From Cerioporus squamosus (lineage: Eukaryota; Basidiomycota; Agaricomycetes; Polyporales; Polyporaceae): a stretch of DNA of 13,657 nucleotides. The translations under genes and the position numbers were made by a program. The stretch is taken from the NCBI GenBank assembly GCA_022592435.1, contig JABYQS010000769.1, positions 1-13,657 of the forward strand. The letters are read 5' to 3'. Shown piece after piece: positions 7,050 to 13,657 of the stretch. Under the pieces are notes generated by a model, which saw only the letters and a list, made by a program, of their open reading frames with translations, had not been told where the DNA came from and did not search any database. Position 1 is the stretch's first letter. The number at the start of each line of letters is the position of its first letter.

Positions 7050-8759
7050 TTATCACCATGGTTGCGTTCGCGAGGCCTTGCAGCATATGCTCGCAGCGAG
7101 CATCGCGCTCTGTTGGACACTGCGGTCTTCTGGATTCCCTGATCTCACTGGACAGCAGGCCATCCTTCGTCGGGCTCTGGAGTGGATTAGGCACGACGGT
7201 GCGTGTGGTTGATACTCATGACCTGGAGACCATATGCGCAATCAGCGTTCTGGATCTTCGTTTAGGCGCCACGACCTCACATTTTGTATCACAAGGCAGA
7301 TCTTGACCCTGAAAATTCCTGCCAGTGCGTCGTATTGAGATCGTCATTGCAGTGCTTGTCAAGTGGTACTCGTTCAAGTGATTAAGGTTGGCCCGCGTCG
7401 ATTGCGTCCTATGACAAGAACGTGGGCGGGTCAGTCCGAGACTTATCTCCGGCGCTCTCACTTTGAACGAGGCGGTCCACCTATGTCCACGCGCTACATG
7501 ATGGCGCAATGGCTCCGTGCTGCAGTAACCGGATGGCACGGCGCAGACATTAGTCCTCCGAGGCCATGCAGGATCGCCATGCTTGCATATGACGAGGATT
7601 CGTCCTGTGCCTGGATGACACAGTGACGGGAGTCGGGAATGGCGAGATACTACATCACCTTGTCAGGTTGCCATGTCGAAATTGGAAGAAAGCATATCCA
7701 GATGATCGCATTTCGCGGAACACAAGCCTAAGAGGCACGGTATCCAGACACTCACCGAGTTCCCTTGACACTAGGCTTGCGATGCTCGACGCCCAGTCCA
7801 GACATTCCGAATGCTCTTGTATGCGGGCGTTGAACGTTCAAAGACGCTGACCCGGCAAAAGGGCCCATCGCTTTTCGCACCTGCTGTCTGCAACGTTACT
7901 AGTCGTCGCAGCTGTGAGAAAGAACGAGCAGGATCTGCCCAACGAGTAAGACCTCCGCCCTCCACTTTGATTGCAGGCGATCACGTACCGTCCTCCGGAC
8001 TAACGCGGCGGCCTGTGGCGATAGAGGCTCGTTAGCATCACTACTTCAGTTCCAGACAGTGTTACGACCTGAGCTCACCTGTTGGCAGACCGGGAGAAGA
8101 GGATCAGGGCACTGACGATTCCAGGTCGACGTGTAATAATACGGAACCTCCACATTCAATGTGACGTGTTCCCGTCGGGGTGCTCGTCCGGGCCATATCA
8201 GCGTCCTTGGTGTGGGAGCGCATATGTACGAACCTGCAATGCGTGTCTTCACTCCGGCCGGGCTGTGGTATCGTTCGAAAAGTGGCATTGCAGGCGATAT
8301 CACGACGATAGCAAAGTTGAGTATATGAGAAGAGGGCTGTTGCGGTGACACATGAGACCTGACACGCATACGAGCATTCCGCGACCCATACGGTTCTCGT
8401 ACGGTCCTGAGATTCGTGCAAAAAACCGAGTTAGCTCTCAAGATATGAGCGACTGTGTGGACTACTCACCGTAATACCCGGACAAGCATGCTGCATGATA
8501 CAACAGCCATTCTATCCGTTTTCCCAATGATACGGTGTGATGACGACGACGACGGCGCGAAGGTAGAAGAGCCAGGGAGGGGAAGCGAGCGACTTGCAGT
8601 CCAAGAGAACGAGAATGGAATGCGACGAAGATTGCATGTCACGACGCACAGGGATAGCCTGGGATAGCGCGGCGCCAGCCGTGCGCGGTGCGCGGACTTG
8701 AGCCATGGCACAATGATGATCTGCCGACGCGAAGCCTACAACGCGGAATGCTTCAGTCT
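7050..8759. other. Long gene-free stretch between arabinanase and second F-box gene
   Basis: About 1.7 kb in which open frames are short, overlap on both strands, and give Arg/Ser/Cys-rich translations with no recognisable domain. There is no LTR, tRNA or obvious tandem array; only a short GAC-repeat (tgatgacgacgacgacg) near 8540. The left end must hold the arabinanase promoter and the right end the 3' end of the F-box transcript. Nothing else can be supported by eye. Confidence 0.5.
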
Positions 8760-10082
8760 TTAACTTCGACGAGTCAGCATATACGTCAACACCGACAACG
8801 AAGCCGGCAAGCTGAGAGCTCTAACCTGTAAGCCCCTATCCCTCCAAGACACGCAACCTCCCTTGCATGACCGAACATGGGAAGCGGTCAGCGATGAAGG
8901 TCTTAAACGTATCGAGCTCCGCTTTTGTTTGCTGGGCGCTGTACACGGGGACAAGATTTCGACCAAGTAACGAGGTCCCCGCTCGAGGACCATCTTGTCC
9001 CGGTTCTCCCAGAATGCGCGCACCAGGGCGGGATCAAACGGCAAGTCGTACGACGACGGCAGGACCGTCAGGAATATGTTCAGAGTGCGCAGTGACGCAG
9101 GTGAGGCCATAATAGCGGCGAGATACACGGCGAGCAGAGGCAAGGCGCGTGTGCGATGCTTGCTGTAGATCGTAAGGTCCAGAGTCTGAAGCGCGACACA
9201 GCGCGGGATGTTCATCCGCTCCCATAACGGCCCTGCCAGTGTTCCGCGCGAATCAGCCGCAACGTCCGAGGAGAGTCTAAGAAGACACGCACTATCACTC
9301 TCCTGCAATTTTGCAAACTCGTCTACGATTGCGGGGAGAATAGCAAGCCGCCGAAGTGTGGAGCGCGTCCTCACGAGGACCTCTCCCAGCTCATCGGCTT
9401 CCTCCCATGTCGTGACACATGCGGTCAGCAGGACCTTCTTGACGGTCTCCGCCGCGCGCGTCCTTCGTACAACCTCGCAAATGAATGCTATAGGGGTACA
9501 CATGCCCGAAAGCTCATGGATGACGAGTTGGGAGAGCATGGGTGAGATTCGCGAGCTGGACGAATTGAGGCGTCTGTAGGGGTGTATGTTGCAAAGATCA
9601 AGAGACACGATGGAGAAGAGGCTCAGAAAGTTCAGCAACGCGTTGCATGGAATGGCGCAAGTCATGATGGATACCACGCGGATGTGGGTGTTCGAGGCGC
9701 CCTGAGGCATGGAATCGTCGACGACCAATGCAGTTTGGTTGCCCAGGAATGTTGAATCGAGGTTCTTCATGGCGTTGAGAGCGGCTTGCAACTTGCGCAG
9801 GTTGACTTCGAGAGCCCCTTGAAGCTTCAAGGCTCTGACGCAGGCGGCGAGATGAGGCAGAGTGGTGACACGGCGATCGAGGAGCAGGAGCGTCTTGCCG
9901 TGGCTTTCCGGAGTACAGACCAAGGTATAGAACAGATGATAGCGTGACGAGGGCGTCCATGCCTTGCAGACAAGCGAGGCGGCCTCCAGCGTAGCCTTGT
10001 CATGCAGATGATCAATGATCATGTCCCAGAGCTCCGATGGAGCCTTGGGGCTGGCTCGAGGATCGTCCGAGGCTGAACTCAT
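8760..10082 (-). CDS. F-box domain protein, apparent C-terminal frameshift
   Basis: Frame from the ATG at 10082 to TAA at 8760, 440 residues without introns. The F-box lies at about residues 13-51: 'KAPSELWDMIIDHLHDKATL', then 'SLVCKAW' and 'SRYHLFYTL', a form common in agaricomycetes. The remainder has leucine-rich segments ('LRRLAILPAI', 'LQTLDLTIYSKH', 'SLRTLNIFLTVLP'). After 'RGPRYLVE' (about 8960) the frame turns into a Ser/Arg-rich tail with rare codons (ATA, TTA, AGA). In the neighbouring frame, from 8952 to TAG at 8836, the codons are mostly G/C-ending and read 'VPVYSAQQTKAELDTFKTFI' and on to 'MQGRLRVLEG'. This looks like the original C terminus of a protein of about 414 residues. 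A one-base indel near 8953-8975, natural or in the assembly, explains this best; no usable intron bridges the frames. Role: SCF adaptor, substrate unknown. Whether the product is still functional is open. Confidence 0.82.
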   Translation of the reverse strand: MSSASDDPRASPKAPSELWDMIIDHLHDKATLEAASLVCKAWTPSSRYHLFYTLVCTPESHGKTLLLLDRRVTTLPHLAACVRALKLQGALEVNLRKLQAALNAMKNLDSTFLGNQTALVVDDSMPQGASNTHIRVVSIMTCAIPCNALLNFLSLFSIVSLDLCNIHPYRRLNSSSSRISPMLSQLVIHELSGMCTPIAFICEVVRRTRAAETVKKVLLTACVTTWEEADELGEVLVRTRSTLRRLAILPAIVDEFAKLQESDSACLLRLSSDVAADSRGTLAGPLWERMNIPRCVALQTLDLTIYSKHRTRALPLLAVYLAAIMASPASLRTLNIFLTVLPSSYDLPFDPALVRAFWENRDKMVLERGPRYLVEILSPCTAPSKQKRSSIRLRPSSLTASHVRSCKGGCVSWRDRGLQVRALSLPASLSVLTYMLTRRS

Positions 10083-10701
10083 GATGATGGTATGCGTGCG
10101 CTTTTACAACTGGGTGAGCGAGCTGCGACATTAATTTGAGTTTCAAGTCGGTATATGCGCACCTTGTCTTCGTCCTTTGGTCCAGGTCGCTGGGATGCAC
10201 CAAGTCAAACATTCATCCTCAAGTCTTGTGGAAATCGGAAAGCTCTACCCACCTGCGATAGAATTGTCGAAGTAAACAGCGTTGCGGCCGATGGTGGTAG
10301 TCCGAAGTCAAACCGCGTTCGCAGGGCGGCTCCACATGGGCTGCAAGCATGACGCATCGGGGCCGGGCGAATCCGAGTGCCCGTCCAGGCAATCGCAACG
10401 TTCAAGAGTATCTATGATAGAGACTCACCAGTACTAGAACGGAGCAATACAAGGTGGCACCTTGAGAAGGTCCGTCCATGCTCGACCAAGCATCTGTGAG
10501 GACGTTGACCTGGAAGGGAGCTGGCATCGCGATGCAGATGAGACATACAGATATCGTGAAGCGTCAAAACACATTGACTTGAATTGAAGGAGTGACAAGG
10601 TGAAGAACGACAACTTGAAGGCGGAGAGAGCCAGATACACACAAAACAGACACAAACGTCAGTAGTCCAAAACGCACAGCGAGCCCAGCCAAGTCTCATC
10701 C
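10083..10701. other. Intergenic stretch between F-box and nucleotidyltransferase genes
   Basis: No gene is supported. Open frames on the minus strand here are Cys/Ser-rich and without domain character. The left end is the promoter side of the F-box gene; a weak TATAT motif lies at 10152-10156, about 70 bases before that ATG. The right end is the 3' side of the nucleotidyltransferase gene. Confidence 0.4.
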
Positions 10702-11622
10702 TCAGTGCGTGTAGGCAGCGCGCTGGGGCGAGGGTGGGTAGATGTTCTGCTGATATGCGAGAGCAATCGCATGGCGCATCTTCTGTCGAGTGGCCTCCAT
10801 TTGGTATGGCGTGTAGGCGGCGTAGCCCATCGCGCTGCACATGGAGATGAGCCACTGTTCAAGCAAGGCTCGCGTCCACTTGACGTTGCGCTGTCTGTGG
10901 CCGAGCCGGAGGATGCTCGCGATGTCGTGCGGGTCGTGCTTCTCGTAGCGCACAAGCTTGAGAGCGACGGCCCACGACCAGCTCACGCCAACAAGCACAA
11001 GGCCGGGCGCGGTGAAGATCGTGTTCATCTTCATGTTGTTTGCAGACAGCGCGTCGTAAGAGATCTGCGGCGGGGCGGGATGAGTCAGTTAGGCGCCTCT
11101 TGGTGGCACGACGCGACAGGCATGAACGACGACGTACTCTCTTGTCATGGGGAGCGCAACATCCGCGCACGCGTTCATCCAGTCTGCACCGAGGCCGAAC
11201 GCTCGCGCGGTGGCCTTGATGCAAGTGAGAAGGCGCGGACCGGCGTCGGAGACACCGCGCGCCATCCACTCGGCCTCGAAGGAGCGGTGGAGGTAGTCGA
11301 CGTCGCGGGTCATGTCGCGACACGCAAGTTGCGGATGGAGGACCATTACTGCGCCGCCGTGTACGACCAAACGTACAGTGGACGGGAAGTAGGTTGCAAG
11401 GCGAAGAGAAAGGTCGTGCAAAGCCGCCAATAGCAGCTCCCGCGTCATATTGACCTCGTTGCGATCGGGCGGCGGCACGAGTACTGACTGCGTTTGCGAC
11501 ACGACCATGGGGACCTGCTGGATTTGCGACATGACCACGGGGACCTGTTGGATGTGTGACATGACAGCGACGGCCCGTGGCCTCCGCGACATGCCTGTAA
11601 GAGCCGGGGGCCTCTGCGACAT
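10702..11622 (-). CDS. Nucleotidyltransferase-fold protein (DUF6036/AbiEii-like), two exons, N-terminal decapeptide repeats
   Basis: Exon 1 runs from the ATG at 11622 to about 11134-11138; exon 2 runs from 11064 to TGA at 10704-10702, for about 283 residues. Residues 1-50 are five decapeptide repeats. Residues about 60-160 hold a nucleotidyltransferase signature: 'VRLVVHGGAVMVLHP' (Gly89-Gly90) followed by 'CRDMTRDVDYLH' (Asp107, Asp109), that is the GG...DxD pattern of the pol-beta fold. 'FGLGADWMN' and, in exon 2, 'ALKLVRYEKHDPHDIASILR' are also typical of DUF6036/AbiEii-like proteins, where Lys/Arg and Asp sit in the helical C-terminal part. The natural substrate in fungi is unknown. The junction is odd: donor GTACGT (11137) with the CAG acceptor ending at 11065 leads to an early TGA, whereas a weak donor (TAC|GTCGTC at 11133) keeps frame. 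CTAAC at 11092-11088 fits a branch point. A TATA-like TACAAAAG lies about 85 bases upstream. Confidence 0.75.
11473..11622 (-). repeat. Five 30-bp coding repeats (decapeptides) at the N terminus
   Basis: The first 150 coding bases divide into five 30-base units: MSQRPPALTG, MSRRPRAVAV, MSHIQQVPVV, MSQIQQVPMV, VSQTQSVLVP. Units 3 and 4 differ at two residues and are nearly identical in DNA. Units 1-4 each begin with an in-frame ATG (at 11622, 11592, 11562 and 11532); unit 5 has GTG instead. The repeats could be a minisatellite that adds alternative starts. The annotated start is simply the first ATG of the array. Confidence 0.85.
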
Positions 11623-13148
11623 GACTAGGGAGGAAAGGAAGTAATGGGAGAGGTCGGTGTGAGTGTGAGGAGCTCTGAGGGAGTTTCGCCATGTGCGAGA
11701 CCTTTTGTAGAGGGCGAATGCGATGAGGGCCTGCCTCCCTGTCAGCCAATGCCTAAGTCCAGCCGACCAAAGCCTGTCAAGGCGTCCCCGCCGAGTGGCC
11801 CGACATGAAGACGCCCTGACCCGCCGCTGCACCGGTCCACTCGGCGGGGCAACTCGCTCGAGCATCGTAGATTGCAGGCGGACTCGGGCCCAAGACAACG
11901 ACATACCTACGACTCTTGCATCTTCTGCGCGTCCGTGGGCGAGTTCGTTCTTCGCCACACCCCAGGCGGGTCAAGATCTGCGAAGACCTCAAGAATCAGA
12001 CGAGATCTCTACTCACAACGTAACGATGTACTTCTTGAAGCTCCAAGCTCCCAGACCTTCAGCCATAATAGGTCAAGATAGAGCTTGTCTCGACGCGAGT
12101 GCTTCGAGGCACGTTGACAAGCCTTCCGAACAATTGCAAGCAGGTCGCCACATGAGCCATGCCGTTCACCGGGCTCTCTTGCATCACGAGTAGAGTATGC
12201 TGCATCGCCATACCCTAGGTCTTCACAGCACCTCTCGAACGCGTCCGCATCGGTGGTAGCCTTCTTGAGGTTACATCCCGGTATGCGCTGGAGATACTGA
12301 TGGACTGAGCTTGAAGGCGAGTGGGGGCGCGCAGGTTCGCTTGAGGTACCCAGTTCCAGTGTAAAGCAAGCACAAGTTCCAAGGGAGGCCAGATAGGAAG
12401 TCCGAGGTCGGCGCAAGGCCGCAAGCCAAGGTGTGCCTCAGCCGCCTGCCACCGATCTAGGGTGAGCGCCGCCACGTGGATGCAAGGCGCCTCGAACTCG
12501 GACGCAGTTGAACGCGTCCACCGTGCTCTGCTCGTTCCTCTCACTATTGTTGCTGTTTGTCTCAAGGATGTTTTCTTTTTCTTGCTCTAACTCCCTAGAA
12601 GCAAGGAATACTATATGGTGATCGAGCAGTTTTGCTGAAGGTCCTCATTTGCTACTTAGCTGCTAGCCGGCTTGTTCGCCGCCACAAGCCTTCCGACGGA
12701 ACCTCGAAGTAAGTCACCAGTCATCGACGTTCCTGCGCCGGCGACGACTCTGCATGACGCGAAGCACATACTTCCCGACCGTTTGCACGCCATGTGCTTC
12801 TGGCGACTTCAAATCAGAAACAGCAATGCGGACCGTCAATGTCATGGGTACAGTTTCCCGCAAGGCGAGAGTCCGTAGTGTCCGAAGCCGCTGCACCAAT
12901 ACCTGCACAATGACGCAAACGTGAGCACCATGACAATGTGTCCTCTGTGGAGGAAAACGCGTATCGGCGAATTGTTCAGAACTGATCTTGGCATACGGCT
13001 TGCAGGTCACGAGTATGCTCGCAGTTCGCAGAGCATGCAACAGCTTTGCGTCACCCATCAGACATCCGCGATGCTCAAGGAACTGCTGACGTCTGCCAGA
13101 TGCTGTCGTGAGGTTGCTGCTGCAGTGCTTCGAAGCTCTCCGGACGCT
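11623..13148. other. Long stretch without supportable genes
   Basis: About 1.5 kb separating the nucleotidyltransferase from the second arabinanase copy. The left end is the nucleotidyltransferase promoter; its 5' UTR has a pyrimidine-rich tract ending CCCTAG just before the ATG. Open frames on both strands (for example 11723-12193 plus, 12009-12416 minus, 12714-13202 minus) have low-complexity Arg/Ser/Ala translations and no domain I recognise. A T-rich tract is present at about 12565-12582. I see no RNA gene, LTR or tandem array. Confidence 0.45.
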
Positions 13149-13155
13149 TATAAGG
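13149..13155 (+). promoter_or_regulatory. TATA-like box of the second arabinanase copy
   Basis: TATAAGG at 13149-13155 lies 64 bases before the ATG at 13220. It corresponds to the TATAAGA box upstream of the intact copy, and the 5' leader bases before both ATGs also resemble each other (CCACATCC followed by GCA). Confidence 0.45.
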
Positions 13156-13219
13156 CGGCACGTCTTGCGCTTGCCACGTCCCACTGGCTGTCCCACCCAC
13201 ATCCCGCAGTAGTTCCACG

Positions 13220-13657
13220 ATGAAGTTCAGCATCCTGGTTTCTCTTCTGTTTCTGGCGACTCTCGTGTATGCGATTCCGAATCCACTGCCTGGAAGCTGT
13301 GAGTATTAGCATTACGCCGTTCGCTACGCCCGACCATTGATCATGTTCCCATCCACCAGCGAACACTGTCGTTCGTGACCCGACCATCATCTACAGCCCG
13401 TCGAGCAAAGTACGTACATCACAGCTCAGAACATGCTATGCATCTCAATGTCATACCTGCCAGAAATACTTTGTCTTCTCTACGACGAGAACATCAAGAT
13501 CTTCACCGCCCCATCTCTCACTGGGTAGCAAGCCGGCCTTCTTTCCGCACACCTCAGCACACTGATTTCCATCTGCATCTGCATCATGACAGCCCATGGA
13601 CGCGCAACGGCTCCGTCCTGCCCAACTGCTCCAAAATCAACCTCGCCGGCAACTGCA
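13220..13657 (+). pseudogene. Second GH43-type arabinanase copy, frameshifted in exon 3, runs off right edge
   Basis: Exons visible: 13220-13298, 13360-13409, 13464-13524, and 13593 to the edge. Introns are 61, 54 and 68 bp at the same three positions and phases as in the intact gene on the minus strand. Residues 1-18 (MKFSILVSLLFLATLVYA) are a signal peptide, followed by 'IPNPLPGS'. 'NTVVRDPTIIYSPSSK' carries the catalytic-base Asp. Exon 2 is 50 bases in both copies, but exon 3 is 61 bases here against 62 in the intact gene: one base is missing in the Thr codon after 'KYFVFS'. Beyond that point, including exon 4 ('PWTRNGSVLPNC'), the original frame is still well conserved. Many differences from the intact gene are at third codon positions. 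The natural loss is therefore recent, or it is an assembly error. The C-terminal two thirds lie outside the window. Confidence 0.85.

Noticed and set aside
7363..8441. Several 75-131 codon frames on both strands in the gap after the arabinanase promoter
   Set aside because: They overlap each other on opposite strands, have no domain character or splice-consistent continuation, and are of a length expected by chance in GC-rich DNA.
10705..11433. 242-codon open frame on the plus strand
   Set aside because: Antisense to the nucleotidyltransferase gene, which has clear motifs and an intron; the plus-strand translation has no recognisable domain.
11623..11958. N-terminal extension of the nucleotidyltransferase frame up to an ATG at 11958
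   Set aside because: The added 112 residues are Arg/Ser-rich without domain character, and the segment contains a TATA-like motif and a pyrimidine-rich leader suited to a promoter and 5' UTR.
12595..12612. Solo-LTR fragment, because ctagaagcaaggaatact resembles the 18-base LTR motif
   Set aside because: Only 15 of 18 bases match and neither LTR ends nor the 34-bp module are found around it; this can arise by chance.
12714..13202. 162-codon open frame on the minus strand upstream of the second arabinanase copy
   Set aside because: It has some leucine-rich character ('RLRTLRTLALRE') reminiscent of F-box proteins, but no F-box, no regular repeat, and an Arg-rich tail; not enough to call a gene.

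Overview
This window reads as nuclear DNA of an agaricomycete basidiomycete, most likely a wood- or litter-decay fungus. The grounds are small introns (52-69 bp where the model is secure) with GTRNGT-type donors and YAG acceptors, GC-rich third codon positions, F-box proteins of the 'ELWDMIIDHLHD' and 'LPVELLVAIF' types, a fungal Ty1/copia element, and a secreted GH43-type arabinanase split by five introns. There is no sign of bacterial organisation. Species cannot be named from the sequence.

Layout. Positions 1-1579 are the 5' end of a Ty1/copia retrotransposon on the minus strand: open Gag-protease frame, leader, primer-binding site and a 300-bp 5' LTR. It continues past the left edge. The LTR abuts a short block (about 1580-1703) that is homologous to an intron-exon block downstream of the first F-box gene (about 4567-4663). 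The element therefore appears to have landed inside the intron of a paralogous, now decayed copy. Positions 1704-2690 hold little beyond intron-like and F-box-like relics. A 609-residue F-box gene lies at 2691-4520 (+). It is followed by a well-formed 52-bp intron, an unassigned coding-like exon (4593-4931), and a chimeric F-box relic (4991-5341).

A complete GH43-type endo-arabinanase gene with six exons runs on the minus strand (6936 to 5655) with a TATA-like box upstream. Positions 7050-8759 show no supportable gene. A second F-box gene (10082 to 8760, minus) appears frameshifted near its C terminus. A two-exon nucleotidyltransferase-fold protein (11622 to 10702, minus) begins with five decapeptide repeats. 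A long gene-poor stretch follows. At 13220 a second copy of the arabinanase gene begins in the opposite orientation and runs off the right edge. Its splice sites are conserved, but one base is missing in exon 3.

Taken together this is an accessory, duplication-rich region: paralogous F-box genes in several states of decay, an inverted arabinanase gene/pseudogene pair, and a retroelement. The genes do not form an operon-like unit. The arabinanase pair would act outside the cell on arabinan side chains of pectin; the F-box proteins would act as SCF substrate adaptors; the nucleotidyltransferase has no evident link to either. I found no clear multi-gene novel system. The most open items are the repeat-leading nucleotidyltransferase and the unassigned exon at 4593-4931.
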